Source of the DNA: Lederbergia citrisecunda
GTDB lineage: Bacteria > Bacillota > Bacilli > Bacillales > Bacillaceae_C
Assembly (NCBI RefSeq): GCF_018343695.1
Contig: NZ_JAGYPJ010000001.1
Coordinates: forward strand, 2,653,992-2,717,991
DNA: 64,000 nucleotides
Direction: 5' to 3'
Shown piece after piece: positions 46,001 through 56,061 of the stretch. The translations under genes and the position numbers were made by a program. How positions within the stretch are numbered: the stretch's first letter is position 1; every line of letters starts with the position of its first letter. The notes under the pieces were generated by a model. The model ran no database searches, had not been told where the DNA came from, and was given only the letters and a program-made list of their open reading frames with translations.

Positions 46001-48574
46001 TTATTTAAGTTCTCTTGTAATATATTGACTACTAACCCAGCCCGTTTTCCCGTCCGTTAAATTGATTTGATACCAAGTTTTTGTACTATCCATCGTTAAA
46101 CTTCCGTCTTTTTTCAATACGATAGAAACATAGTCATTCAGTTTTAATTGGCCAACTGGATTATTATTCGTATTCGCTTCTGGTCGGATATTTAATTCTG
46201 ATACATTGACTCTTCCAAGATTTTGAACAGTAAGATAGCTTTTATAGACATCGAATCTAATGTTATTCGTCCAGTAAACATTGCCATCGTATTTCACTTT
46301 TACCCAGTAGTCATTTGTTTTTTCGAGGATTGCAAATGATTTTCCTTTTCCTATACTGCTTACATAATCACTTCCACCTTTTTTGCTGTGCAGGTATAAG
46401 GTGCTATTAGAAATTGCTATAACATCGCTTGGAAATACATCACTACCTGCAGGTGTACTTGGCCTAACTGGAACCGTTGTATTGATTGACGCCTTCTCGT
46501 AATAAGCCTTATCATATGCCAAAATTTTCTCCATATGGCTGGCAATTTTTTGTCCCCAATTCAAATCAGTGGCATAATAGAAATTCATTCCTTCACTGAG
46601 GTCATCAACTCTCGCATTACTTAGCGTTTTTGTGCTATAACCTAAGATTGCACCCTTATACTTCCAATTACTTGGATTAAGATACGTAGACTTCATTTCA
46701 CTCGCAATAAAGTCAATGCTTGAATCGATATCTGGAAAACGATAGGCACCCACATATGGTGTTGCATCAAAAGCTCCGAAACCGAAGAAGTTATATTTTC
46801 CAAAGGATAAACTAGACGTTCCAAAAGCGCTCTCGTGAATCGCATGGGCTGCTAAATATAGAGCATTCACTCCGTACTTATTGCCCGAATTAATGAATAC
46901 TTGTCCTTTCCCACTCAAAACACTCTTTTTACCGCTCGATTTTTCATAATTAGCGATATAATTATTAATTTGCGCTGCTGCAACAGGTGATTGTGTTCTC
47001 AAATCGATAAATTGGTATCCGGATCGATTGTTCATTGGATTGCCGGTTATTACTTCTTGTAAATAAGTCCCTGAAACATATCCTATTTTCCCATTATATT
47101 TAACTTTGTACCAATTGTTAGATGTTTTATGGGTGGGAATAACTATTATGTTTTTTGGGATTATTAATAGTGAATTGAAAGTAGTATCGGCATTTTTTCT
47201 TAAGTTCAAGTCCGCTTTTACCCAAAACGTTTTCTCAGGTATCCCCACTTCTGTAATGATTTCAGAAGGCGGTTCTTCTTTCGGAGCCTCTACCTTAGGT
47301 GGCTCCTCTTTATTCTGTTCTTCCGTTGGTGACTCTACTTTAGGTGGTTCTACAGCTTTTAGTTCCTCCAAAAAGTCTCCTGACACATACCCAATTTTAC
47401 TTTTATAAACAATCTTATACCAATTATTGCTTGTTTTATGTGTAGGTGATACAACTTCTCCTTTAGGAATGGTGTCCAAAATCGTAGAAGTAGTACTCGC
47501 TTTTTCTCTCAAATTTAGTTTATCTATGACTTTAAATTTTGTTCCTTCAAGTTTTTGTTCACCATTTTCATCTGTTGGTTTACTAGAGTCATCCCGGGGT
47601 GGTTCAGTATCCTCTACAATTTTTAATGTAGAACTCAAAACATACCCAGTTTTTCCATCATACTTAACCTTCAAATAACCGTTCGATGTTTTGTGGGTTG
47701 GAACAATTTTTACACCTTGTTGAATCGAGCCTAGTGTATTAGATAGAGTATGAGCGTATTGCTTTAAGTCTGATTTAGAAGTTGTAAAGTAAGTTCCCTG
47801 ACCGATTTTCTCTTCAGATGGACTAACAAATTTCACTAAATTTTCTATGGCTATATAGCCTGTTTTTCCATTAAACGTGACTTTATACCATTTTCCAATT
47901 CGCTGTTTTGATGTAACCAAAGTACCTTTTGGGATTTTTGTAAGTTTCGTAGAAGTAGTGCTATATGAAGAATAGAGATCCGTCTCATTCTTAGCTAAGT
48001 ACTTTGTTTGCGTAATAGACTGCAATGCAGTCTTATTGACGTCACCACTTGAAACATAATAATTTTTCCCGCCAACGGAAACTCTATACCACGTTTGGCC
48101 AATACTATTAACTACTTTTTGCGTTGAGTATACGACATTCCCTTTAGCAATCTTACTAACTACTTTTTTCTTTGTATCAGCAGTAGAGCGAAGATTTGTT
48201 GCTTTTAAAGTTTCAAAATAAGTTTTGCTCATGTTCGTATACTGATAGTATTCTTTCAAATAATTTTTATGAACCCATCCTGTTTTCGTTACATTTTTCC
48301 CTTGTAATTTATATGTATAGGAAACATTATAACGATCGTCTTTTATAGCTGTCGCCGTGACCTTATTTTTCTTAGGTATCGTAAAGATAATTCTATCTTT
48401 CACCCCTGGACCACTGCGCATATTCAAATTATCTGTCGTTTGAAAGGTTGTTTTTGGGATTTTTTGCGTGTTACTTGCCGCTTTAACGATCAAACTATTA
48501 AATGGAGACATTGTCACATGCGAAAATAGTAGCATCATTGCTGTCAGTACAAAAAGCTTCTTCATTAGCCTCAT
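46001..48574 (-). CDS. secreted SH3b-repeat N-acetylglucosaminidase
   Basis: 857 residues from the ATG at 48574 (GGAG 9 nt upstream; the open frame to 48625 lacks a site). Signal peptide about 1-33. Seven or so SH3b modules (LNMRSGPG, LRSTAD, LREKAS, LRKNAD patterns) with a Pro/Glu-rich linker around 395-440. Then a LytD-type glucosaminidase domain (about 545-700) with catalytic Glu in AAHAIHESAFGTS, and two C-terminal SH3b modules. It cleaves GlcNAc-MurNAc bonds in peptidoglycan. Strong paralogue of the protein at 60329, with the same module order. Confidence 0.9.
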   Translation of the reverse strand: MRLMKKLFVLTAMMLLFSHVTMSPFNSLIVKAASNTQKIPKTTFQTTDNLNMRSGPGVKDRIIFTIPKKNKVTATAIKDDRYNVSYTYKLQGKNVTKTGWVHKNYLKEYYQYTNMSKTYFETLKATNLRSTADTKKKVVSKIAKGNVVYSTQKVVNSIGQTWYRVSVGGKNYYVSSGDVNKTALQSITQTKYLAKNETDLYSSYSTTSTKLTKIPKGTLVTSKQRIGKWYKVTFNGKTGYIAIENLVKFVSPSEEKIGQGTYFTTSKSDLKQYAHTLSNTLGSIQQGVKIVPTHKTSNGYLKVKYDGKTGYVLSSTLKIVEDTEPPRDDSSKPTDENGEQKLEGTKFKVIDKLNLREKASTTSTILDTIPKGEVVSPTHKTSNNWYKIVYKSKIGYVSGDFLEELKAVEPPKVESPTEEQNKEEPPKVEAPKEEPPSEIITEVGIPEKTFWVKADLNLRKNADTTFNSLLIIPKNIIVIPTHKTSNNWYKVKYNGKIGYVSGTYLQEVITGNPMNNRSGYQFIDLRTQSPVAAAQINNYIANYEKSSGKKSVLSGKGQVFINSGNKYGVNALYLAAHAIHESAFGTSSLSFGKYNFFGFGAFDATPYVGAYRFPDIDSSIDFIASEMKSTYLNPSNWKYKGAILGYSTKTLSNARVDDLSEGMNFYYATDLNWGQKIASHMEKILAYDKAYYEKASINTTVPVRPSTPAGSDVFPSDVIAISNSTLYLHSKKGGSDYVSSIGKGKSFAILEKTNDYWVKVKYDGNVYWTNNIRFDVYKSYLTVQNLGRVNVSELNIRPEANTNNNPVGQLKLNDYVSIVLKKDGSLTMDSTKTWYQINLTDGKTGWVSSQYITRELK

Positions 48575-48616
48575 CTGTTCACGCTCCATATTATTCTCTA
48601 CTAGATTTCCATCTTC

Positions 48617-48644
48617 ATAATACAATTATCGTCAAAAATAGCAA
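48617..48644 (-). promoter_or_regulatory. promoter of the first glucosaminidase gene
   Basis: On the minus strand TTGCTA (48639-48644), 16 bp, TATTAT (48617-48622), about 43 bp before the chosen start codon. The upstream operon ends at its own terminator. Confidence 0.55.
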
Positions 48645-48656
48645 AAAATGAAATAA

Positions 48657-48698
48657 GTAAAAAGACATTATTTTAATCAACAGATCAAAATAATGTCT
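48657..48698 (-). terminator. intrinsic terminator of the teichoic-type operon
   Basis: Perfect 12-bp arms AGACATTATTTT and AAAATAATGTCT around a 12-nt loop, followed on the minus strand by TTTTT. 15 bp after the stop codon. Confidence 0.9.
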
Positions 48699-48713
48699 AT
48701 TCTCCTCGGGTAA

Positions 48714-49856
48714 CTATTTAAATATATGCTCCACAATTCTCTCTGCAGCTTTTCCATCTTGATAATCAAAAAAAAGATTCCGAAAAGAAGAAATTTTTTC
48801 ATCACTAAAAGATCCTTCTTTTATTAATTGAACTAGCGTATTCGTATCGGTAGCCATCGGCCCTGGAATAACTTCCTCATATTGATAATAGAAATCCCTG
48901 ATCCTAATATAATCCTCTAAATCATATGGATAAAAAATCATCGGGCGATTTAATAAACTAAAGTCAAAGAAAACCGTTGAATAATCTGTTATTAAAATAT
49001 ATGTAATTGCTAACAGTTCTTCAATGACAAAAGCATCTTTTATCTGGTAGGAAAACGTATGATCCAGTTGCAAATCCGTCCTCATATACGGATGCAGTTG
49101 GATGAGTAGCGCATATTCATCATTCAAGTTTTCCGCCATCACTTTCAAATCAAATGGTAGCTTAAATTCATCTTGATCATGACTTTTTCCACGAAACGTA
49201 GGTGCGTATAAAATGATTTTTTTTCTAATCAATTTTGGGAACACAATATAAAAGCGGGACCTAATTTCTTCAATAGCTTCCACTGAAAAGAAATAATCCG
49301 TTCTAGGCACTCCTAGTGGAAATATGTTCTCAGCCGGCATATTAAAAGCTTCTGCATAATAAGGGATGACTACAGATGAGCTGACATACACCTTCGAATA
49401 ATTACCATGTATTTTTATATGCTTTAAGTACTCTTCACTTGGTCCAAAAGGTTTGCCAACAGTACTCAATCCGAACTTTTTCAATGCCCCTACACTATGC
49501 CATAGTTGGATAATTTCCATTCCCTTTCGTGGTTTAATGGCGTAAATTGGAAAGTAATAATCATCTACGATAAAATAACGCGAGGTTGCCAAATGATAGC
49601 AGGCAGGTATCATATGAAAAATGTATTGGGTTTTTCCTATCAATGTACTATTGAATTTCTTAAATAGTAGTTGTCTTTTATAATCAGGATATTTTTCAAT
49701 CATTCTCTCATAAATAAAGGCTAAATTATCCTTCAACATACTTGACCGATAAGAAGCAAATGTCACTTTATACGGATCGACTTTAAAAATAATGCAAAAT
49801 AAACTATAGCAAGCTCTTAATATGTATTTTACGATGATAGTAGGTATCAGCCTCAT
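48714..49856 (-). CDS. CDP-glycerol/ribitol glycerophosphotransferase family protein (TagB-like)
   Basis: 380 residues. Motifs of the glycerophosphotransferase family: IQLWHSVGALKKFG (about 128-141), IQLHPYMRTD (about 253) and ITDYSTVFFDFSLLNRP (about 288-304). N-terminal amphipathic or hydrophobic segment, as in TagB. It would transfer a glycerol- or ribitol-phosphate unit to a lipid-linked acceptor or growing chain at the inner membrane face. It is last of four genes; start 4 bp after the previous stop. Which polyol it uses cannot be told from sequence, but the upstream IspD/SDR pair favours ribitol. Confidence 0.87.
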   Translation of the reverse strand: MRLIPTIIVKYILRACYSLFCIIFKVDPYKVTFASYRSSMLKDNLAFIYERMIEKYPDYKRQLLFKKFNSTLIGKTQYIFHMIPACYHLATSRYFIVDDYYFPIYAIKPRKGMEIIQLWHSVGALKKFGLSTVGKPFGPSEEYLKHIKIHGNYSKVYVSSSVVIPYYAEAFNMPAENIFPLGVPRTDYFFSVEAIEEIRSRFYIVFPKLIRKKIILYAPTFRGKSHDQDEFKLPFDLKVMAENLNDEYALLIQLHPYMRTDLQLDHTFSYQIKDAFVIEELLAITYILITDYSTVFFDFSLLNRPMIFYPYDLEDYIRIRDFYYQYEEVIPGPMATDTNTLVQLIKEGSFSDEKISSFRNLFFDYQDGKAAERIVEHIFK

Positions 49857-49859
49857 AAA

Positions 49860-51131
49860 CTACCTACCTTTCAACTTTAATATATTCGTATAAATATAAT
49901 CAATTTGCTTCTGAAGTACTTCCTGCTGATTCTCCTTTGAATAAAATATACTTAATACTCTCTTCCGATCTTCTTTATAGAAGTCCGGGTTTTCCATTGA
50001 CTGTTCCAGTTCCCTTAATAACTCTTGAAAATGATTTACTTTTGGACCTGGCGTAACGTCGAAATAATTAAAATACATTTCATTGGATTTTTGTAAATAC
50101 AGTTCTAAATCATAGCAATAGAAGAGGACCGGGCGATCCAATAATAAAAAGTCTGTATAGCAGCTCGAATAATCAGTTAACAATATATCGGTATATTTTA
50201 GCAACAACTGAGGGTCATATGACACTTCACTTATATCAATGATATGTTCGTAAATCGATGGCACTTGACCGCTGCTATACATATGGCGTTTAACCAGAAA
50301 CTTATAGCCGGTTCGATCACACAACTCATTCAATTTCTGAAAATCAAATACAAGATTAATATCCCTTTCGAGTTTTCCAAAATTTCGGTGTGTCGGCATA
50401 TACAAAATGATTTTTTCATTTCTTATCCAATCCGGAATCCACTCATCTTCTTCCGTCTCTTTAAAAAACACATCATTTCGAACTTGTCCTAGCTCCAACA
50501 CATTTTCTTTCGGTACTAAAAACGTTTCCGGATAATAGGTAGAAACCCTTTTACTCGTTGACACCATATAATTAATTTTCGCTAGATTTGTTTTTACAAC
50601 GAAACTTCCAAAAAAGCGGTTTATCATACTAGTATCATGGAACACCTTATATGTAAAAGTATTTTTATTCGCACCCCATACTTTCTTTAAACCAACACCA
50701 TGCCATGTATTATATGAAATTGCTCCTCCTAAAAAGGATTTACTAAAGTCGTCATTAATCGAATGCGAATGGATAACCAACTTCGCGCGTAATTGATAGT
50801 AAATCCCTTTTAAAGAATGGTGTTTACAAGCATGAAAACCCTGCCTTAATAAATATGAAATGATTTTATTATTTTTTGAAATCCATACACAATGAAGGTC
50901 AGTATTTGTCGCCATTTCTAGAAATAAATATTTTGTATTCCCTCTAAACCCTTGTCCATTTTCTCCACCAAATACGACGAGGTTTCGAGATTTGGGTACG
51001 AGCTTAGATAAAAAATGAATCGCCACAACGACTGTTCGCTTCGCGATGAGTCTAATTTTTTTTAATAAAGGACGATTCACTGAGAGTAGGATTAAAAAAA
51101 GGAGCACGATTTGTAGCATTTGTATGTTCAT
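49860..51131 (-). CDS. CDP-glycerol/ribitol phosphotransferase family protein
   Basis: 423 residues. An N-terminal hydrophobic helix (about 5-20) is followed by the transferase domain with NTWHGVGLKKVWG (about 136-148), VKRHMY and LLTDYSSCYTDFLLLDRP (about 307-324). Similar in layout to the next gene but divergent, so the two probably act in sequence, for example priming and polymerising. ATG start with GAGG 9 nt upstream; 4 bp after the SDR stop. Confidence 0.87.
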   Translation of the reverse strand: MNIQMLQIVLLFLILLSVNRPLLKKIRLIAKRTVVVAIHFLSKLVPKSRNLVVFGGENGQGFRGNTKYLFLEMATNTDLHCVWISKNNKIISYLLRQGFHACKHHSLKGIYYQLRAKLVIHSHSINDDFSKSFLGGAISYNTWHGVGLKKVWGANKNTFTYKVFHDTSMINRFFGSFVVKTNLAKINYMVSTSKRVSTYYPETFLVPKENVLELGQVRNDVFFKETEEDEWIPDWIRNEKIILYMPTHRNFGKLERDINLVFDFQKLNELCDRTGYKFLVKRHMYSSGQVPSIYEHIIDISEVSYDPQLLLKYTDILLTDYSSCYTDFLLLDRPVLFYCYDLELYLQKSNEMYFNYFDVTPGPKVNHFQELLRELEQSMENPDFYKEDRKRVLSIFYSKENQQEVLQKQIDYIYTNILKLKGR

Positions 51132-51134
51132 GAA

Positions 51135-51878
51135 TTACCGCCTCAATAAACTAGATTCCTTTGGACTTACCATTTTGCTTATTTGCTTCCTTACAATAAT
51201 ATTTTGTCCGTCCAGGCATATCCCATCATCCGATAACAGCTGATTAACAACCTCTCCAACTTGTTCGGGCTGCATAATTGTACTTGGGTCTTCATCTGGG
51301 GCTAAAATTTTTCGTAGCTCCGTTGCACATCTTCCCGGGGAAATGCAATACACTAAAATCCCATAATCGGATAGTTCTTCAGATAGCGTTTGCGACATAT
51401 TAATAATCGCTGCCTTCGACGATGCGTAAGATAACCAACCAGGACGTGGTGTACTACCTGCCGTCGAAGCAACATTCAAAATTTGTCCACCTGTTTTTTT
51501 CATAAACTTGACCGTTTCCTTCGTAATGTTAAAAATGGAATGGACATTAATGCTATATGTTTTCTCCCAATCTTCTATCGACGTTTCAAGAATCGATTTT
51601 GGATTAGCATAACCAGCAACATTAATCAGCATATCAATCGTTCCGTACTTCTTACCCACTTCATGTACTAACTTCGCTACCTCTTCATACTGCGTTAGAT
51701 CAACTGAATAGGCTTCAATATTTTTTGATTTGTTCATTAACAATGCTGTTTCTTCTAGTCACGATTCTGTTCTAGATATTAATACAAAGTTCGTAATGTC
51801 CCCTCGATAACTTAAGGATGTGGTGATCGCTCTTCCTATCCCACGACTTGCACCTGTAATAATACAAGTTTTTGACAT
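51135..51878 (-). pseudogene. SDR reductase gene interrupted by an in-frame TGA
   Basis: From ATG 51878 (GGAGG 7 nt upstream) the frame reads MSKTCIITGASRGIGRAITT, the N-terminal cofactor motif, then meets TGA at 51759-51761 (codon 40). It continues in the same frame to 51135 with NVAGYANP, Ser of VASTAGST and YASSK, the rest of a normal SDR enzyme. Without the TGA it would be 247 residues. A CGA to TGA change would explain it. A truncated frame from TTG 51743 lacks the cofactor site and would be inactive. Next to an IspD-like gene, the SDR partner is expected to reduce ribulose 5-phosphate, as in Haemophilus Bcs1/Acs1. Confidence 0.88.
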
Positions 51879-51880
51879 TA

Positions 51881-52567
51881 TTAATCCTCCATTAAGATAG
51901 ATTCTTTGTATACCGCTTCTGCAATTTTCCGATCTATCGGTTTCGTGATTTTTATATTATACTCACTGCCTTTTAAGATCTTGATCTCAGATTTAAAGTA
52001 ATGAAATAATAGACTAGCATCCTCCGTAAACTCTAGCTTATCCTCACGAGCACATTCATGGGCGTATAAAAGTTTTTTTCTCTGAAATTTATGTGGCAAC
52101 TGGGCATTCACAAGACGATCCCTCTCCAAGTTCCGTTCAATAAACGACTTCCCTTCTAAAACAGTGAAAGGAATATCCAATCCGTATATAGCGCTTTCAT
52201 TTTTCTCTTGGATGAGTAACTTGAATTCTTCTCTAGATGCAAAAGGACGAACCGCCTCGTGAATAATCACATGGTCAAGTAAAGCCTCCAAAAGACCCTT
52301 ATAAACCGATTCTTGCCTTGACCTTCCCCCCTCAATGCAACTGATTGGAGTAGAAAATCCATAATCATTTATGATAGCTTGGGTTTTTTCTATGAATTCC
52401 TTTGGACAAGGAATAATAATCTCTTTTATTTCTTCTATTGAATCTACTTTTTCTAACACATGAATAAAAATTGGCTTTCCTGCAAGCAGTAGAAACTGTT
52501 TTGGGATATTCAACTGCATTCGTTTGCCAATACCGCCAGATAGTAAGATTAAACTGTATTTTGACAT
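51881..52567 (-). CDS. tarI: ribitol/glycerol-type phosphate cytidylyltransferase (IspD/TarI family)
   Basis: 228 residues from ATG 52567 (AGGAG 7 nt upstream; the frame runs open to 52585). Nucleotidyltransferase motif LLSGGIGKRMQLNIPKQF at residues 8-25, GGRSRQESVYKGL (about 86) and VIIHEAVRPF (about 104). IspD itself makes CDP-methylerythritol; TarI-type members make CDP-ribitol. Pairing with an SDR gene and two polyol-phosphate transferases favours CDP-ribitol. Its stop overlaps the ribosome binding site region of the SDR gene, so the two are tightly linked. Confidence 0.82.
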   Translation of the reverse strand: MSKYSLILLSGGIGKRMQLNIPKQFLLLAGKPIFIHVLEKVDSIEEIKEIIIPCPKEFIEKTQAIINDYGFSTPISCIEGGRSRQESVYKGLLEALLDHVIIHEAVRPFASREEFKLLIQEKNESAIYGLDIPFTVLEGKSFIERNLERDRLVNAQLPHKFQRKKLLYAHECAREDKLEFTEDASLLFHYFKSEIKILKGSEYNIKITKPIDRKIAEAVYKESILMED

Positions 52568-52606
52568 AGCTCCGCTCCTATTCAATCCTATGGTTAAGTT
52601 ATTACG

Positions 52607-52615
52607 ATTATATCA
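52607..52615 (-). promoter_or_regulatory. extended -10 promoter of the teichoic-type operon
   Basis: On the minus strand TGATATAAT, a TG-extended perfect -10, 40 bp before the tarI-like start. Just upstream lies GTGCCAAATTTCGCAC, an imperfect palindrome that could be an operator. Confidence 0.6.
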
Positions 52616-52772
52616 CCTGGAATTGTGCGAAATTTGGCACGTGTAAGACAGAAAACTACTTTATTTTTAAAGTTTGTCTTAATTTGCGTGATTATTTCTA
52701 TATATTTCCTTAGGTAAAAGGATTAGAATAATAGTAGATTTAATTTCGAAATTATAAGAAAGTAGGAAGATT

Positions 52773-55700
52773 ATGAGGTTTAGAGTTTCGATATTTTCAT
52801 TCATTTTCTTAAGTTTTTTTATGTTCTTTTCAGTAGCATCTGCAGAAGAACTTCAAGTAGAGCCAAAAATTTCAAAGTTTAGTACTCATAGTCTCTTTGA
52901 TGAAAAGAGAGACTACGACAAAGATGAGTTAGTAATAAAATTCAAATCATCAATAACTACTTCACAAAAACAAAAGATACTTCAATCATTTAGCGGAACA
53001 GAGACATCTAGTCTTGCAGATGGCAAATTTTCTCTCGTTACTTTTCAAGATGAACGAGATCCGATCAAGATAGCAGAAGAATTACTTAAACATAAAGAAG
53101 TTGAATTTGTAGAACCAAATTACAAGGTAAAAACTGAATATACGCCTAGTGACCCTAACTATAAAAATCAGTGGTATTTAAAGAAAATCCAAATGCCGAA
53201 AGCATGGGATATCACAAAAGGCTCTTCGCAGATTACTGTGGCGGTTATCGATTCAGGTGTTCAAATAAATCATCCTGATCTAAAAGGAAAAATTGTTTTC
53301 CCCTATAATGTCGTCACACGAGGAAAGAACTTCACCCCTGATGCACATGGAACACATGTTGCAGGAATCATTGCGGCATCCATGAATAAAACAGGCGTGG
53401 CAGGAATTGCACCAAATGTAAAAATAATGCCTATCAACGTCTTCAAAGGTGAAAATGCCGATATGTACGACGTTGCTGTAGCGGTTGTATATGCTGCAGA
53501 TCATGGAGCGAATGTAATCAACATGAGTCTTGGTAGTGAATCTTACAGTTACGTATTGGATTACGCAGCCGAATATGCAAAGAGTGAAGGAGTAGTTCTT
53601 ATAGCAGCTGCTGGGAACAGTGATTCATATTGGGAAACATACCCGGCAGCACTACCGTCTGTATTAGGCATAAGTGCAACAAATAAAAACGATAATATTA
53701 CAGACTTTTCAAACTATGGTACTTATATTGATCTAGCTGCACCTGGTCAAGACATTTATTCAACATATACAGGAAGTTCCTATAAAAATATGAGTGGAAC
53801 ATCCATGGCATCACCTGTAGTTTCAGGTGTAGCTGCATTAATTTTATCTAAAAATCCACTGTTAAGCGCAGACCAAGTTTACAATATTTTAAAAAACTCT
53901 TCAGTAGATTTAGGTTCTAAAGGATGGGATCATTTTTACGGTTATGGCCGTGTCGATGCATACAAAGCACTTCAAAAAACTTCGGCCCCCATATCAAATA
54001 TTAATCTAAATACTAATTTTACTGTCGATGGTTCAAAGAAAAACACATTTTCATTATCAGTACATAAGGGTGCAAAACTATCACTCTATGTCCAAGATTC
54101 TAAAGGTAAAACAGTTAAAACACTAATAAAGTCAAAAGTATGGAATCAAAGCAAAGCATCTGCCTCTTGGGATGGAAAACAAGACAACGGGACATATGCA
54201 CCAACTGGCACCTATAAGGTTATAGCCAAATTAACGAACGGAAAAGAAACGGTTAGCAAAACAAATACTTTTAAACTCACGAATAAAATCAAGATAGCCG
54301 TAAAAATGAATTCATCGGCTGCTTTCTCACCTAAAGTGACAAGCAAGTTGACAGTTTCTTATTATTTAAATAAGTCTGGGAAAGTTACAGCAAAAATATA
54401 TGACAATAAAAACAAACTAATTAAAACGCTTTTAAATAATTCTGCTACAAGTGCTGGTGATCGCAAACTAACATGGGATGGTAAAAATAGTAAAGGTCAA
54501 TTAGTGAAAGACGGGAATTATAAACTGGTTGTATCTGCTATGGATTCAGCAAAGGTTAAATCGAACGATGCAACAATGTCAATAAAAGTTGATACTGTTA
54601 AGCCTACAGCCACTATTTCTTTGCTGACATCACCATATAAAATTGACGGAAAATCCAAACCAGTTTTGAAAGTTACTGTAAAAGAAAAAGTAAATATGAC
54701 TACCTATGTTATGACCGAAAAAGGAAGCAAAATAAAACAGCTAACCAATAATAAATCCTACAATCCTGGAGCTATTACATTAAATTGGAATGGTAAAAAT
54801 GATAAAGGAATTAATGTAGCAGAAGGAAAGTACTATATTCTAGTCGAGGTAAAAGATGCTGTTGGCAACAAGCTTTCAACAAAGTCCAAACTATTTGTTT
54901 TACAAGATTGGTTAAAACCTACAATCCAAGCAACCCAAAATCTATATTACAGTGCTTCTGGTAATACTTCCTATGAATATACATCGAGCAAAGCTGGGAA
55001 TGTAACAGTGCAAATTTTAAAAGATGGAAAAATAGTTAGAACAGTACAGTCAGGAATTTCTATAGCTGCAGGAACTAATAAATTTGTGGTTGATGGAAAA
55101 GATCAAGCTGGAAATGTACTTGCTGACGGTGTGTATCAATACAAAATCACCGTCCTTGATAAATACAATAATTCCGGTTCTTACACAGGTAATCTCACGG
55201 TTGCGTTGACAAAAGTGACAATCGAGTATCCAACAGTCGTTGAATATGATGATAGTTATTATGCAGAATATGCTAGTGAAGTATTTTATAAACTGTCACA
55301 TGCAGCAAGCGTGACTATAGAAATATTCGATAGTTACAACTATAAAGTAAGGACGATTGTAAAAAGCTCTTCCCTCAAAGCCGGAATTAACAAATTTAAG
55401 TGGGATGGCTATGATGATGATGGAGACTATGCTGATTATTACTATGACTATCCATTTAGGTATGTCATTACAGCCAAAAATGCTGGTGGTAATGTAACGA
55501 CCGTACAAGGTAAGATCACAAATGAAGAAAATCCAAAATGGCTAGTATCACATTCTTATTCGTTCACTCAATCGTACGAGAATTACTGGGAAAATACAGC
55601 TTTAAATCTTAATATAAAAGTTAATGAGCCTTTAGATCTTAAACTTCTTGTATATAATGACTCTTATAGTCAAACATTACTATATTCCAAAAGCTATAAA

Positions 55701-55904
55701 CTTTTAAATGGGACAAACAATCTGACATATAATAAAGTCAATACAGATGATTTATACTATATTCTTCAATATCAAGATAAACTAGGCAACAAATATCATT
55801 ACGAGATTGACGAATCCGACGATTATTACAATAGTTATTCAATGAAAAATACTGATAAATCGTTAAGTAATAAGGTACCTAGCATCAGAAGAAGTTCAAA
55901 ATAA
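52773..55904 (+). CDS. secreted subtilisin-family (S8) protease with FlgD-like Ig repeats
   Basis: 1043 residues. Signal peptide about 1-24, an I9-type propeptide (about 45-122), then the S8 catalytic domain with Asp160 (VAVIDSG), His192 (AHGTHVAG), oxyanion Asn282 (AAGNSDS) and Ser344 (SGTSMASP). From about 410 to 960 come five or six modules of about 105 residues with the FlgD Ig-like pattern (GKTVKTL...WDGKQDNG...PTGTYKV). No anchor signal is seen. ATG start, AGGA 5 nt upstream. It is monocistronic with its own terminator; probably matures or degrades surface proteins. Confidence 0.93.
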   Translation: MRFRVSIFSFIFLSFFMFFSVASAEELQVEPKISKFSTHSLFDEKRDYDKDELVIKFKSSITTSQKQKILQSFSGTETSSLADGKFSLVTFQDERDPIKIAEELLKHKEVEFVEPNYKVKTEYTPSDPNYKNQWYLKKIQMPKAWDITKGSSQITVAVIDSGVQINHPDLKGKIVFPYNVVTRGKNFTPDAHGTHVAGIIAASMNKTGVAGIAPNVKIMPINVFKGENADMYDVAVAVVYAADHGANVINMSLGSESYSYVLDYAAEYAKSEGVVLIAAAGNSDSYWETYPAALPSVLGISATNKNDNITDFSNYGTYIDLAAPGQDIYSTYTGSSYKNMSGTSMASPVVSGVAALILSKNPLLSADQVYNILKNSSVDLGSKGWDHFYGYGRVDAYKALQKTSAPISNINLNTNFTVDGSKKNTFSLSVHKGAKLSLYVQDSKGKTVKTLIKSKVWNQSKASASWDGKQDNGTYAPTGTYKVIAKLTNGKETVSKTNTFKLTNKIKIAVKMNSSAAFSPKVTSKLTVSYYLNKSGKVTAKIYDNKNKLIKTLLNNSATSAGDRKLTWDGKNSKGQLVKDGNYKLVVSAMDSAKVKSNDATMSIKVDTVKPTATISLLTSPYKIDGKSKPVLKVTVKEKVNMTTYVMTEKGSKIKQLTNNKSYNPGAITLNWNGKNDKGINVAEGKYYILVEVKDAVGNKLSTKSKLFVLQDWLKPTIQATQNLYYSASGNTSYEYTSSKAGNVTVQILKDGKIVRTVQSGISIAAGTNKFVVDGKDQAGNVLADGVYQYKITVLDKYNNSGSYTGNLTVALTKVTIEYPTVVEYDDSYYAEYASEVFYKLSHAASVTIEIFDSYNYKVRTIVKSSSLKAGINKFKWDGYDDDGDYADYYYDYPFRYVITAKNAGGNVTTVQGKITNEENPKWLVSHSYSFTQSYENYWENTALNLNIKVNEPLDLKLLVYNDSYSQTLLYSKSYKLLNGTNNLTYNKVNTDDLYYILQYQDKLGNKYHYEIDESDDYYNSYSMKNTDKSLSNKVPSIRRSSK

Positions 55905-55910
55905 AAAGAC

Positions 55911-55960
55911 AATCCGAATTTTAGACAATAATGTAAAGTGTCTAAAATTCGGATTTTTAA
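55911..55960. terminator. bidirectional terminator between convergent genes
   Basis: Perfect 16-bp arms AATCCGAATTTTAGAC and its complement around a 13-nt loop, followed by TTTTT on the plus strand. It lies between the S8 protease and the convergent M14 gene. Confidence 0.92.
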
Positions 55961-56061
55961 TCTACAGCCACATATGCGAGATGGATTAAATATACCTCTA
56001 GCATTATCCATCTATATTATTGTAATTTTTAACAAACAAACCTAGTTCAAGTGTGTTAGCT

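Noticed and set aside
51135-51743. 202-residue SDR frame as an intact gene
   Set aside because: It starts at a TTG without a ribosome binding site and lacks the cofactor-binding N-terminus, which is encoded in the same frame upstream of a TGA. It is better read as an interrupted gene.
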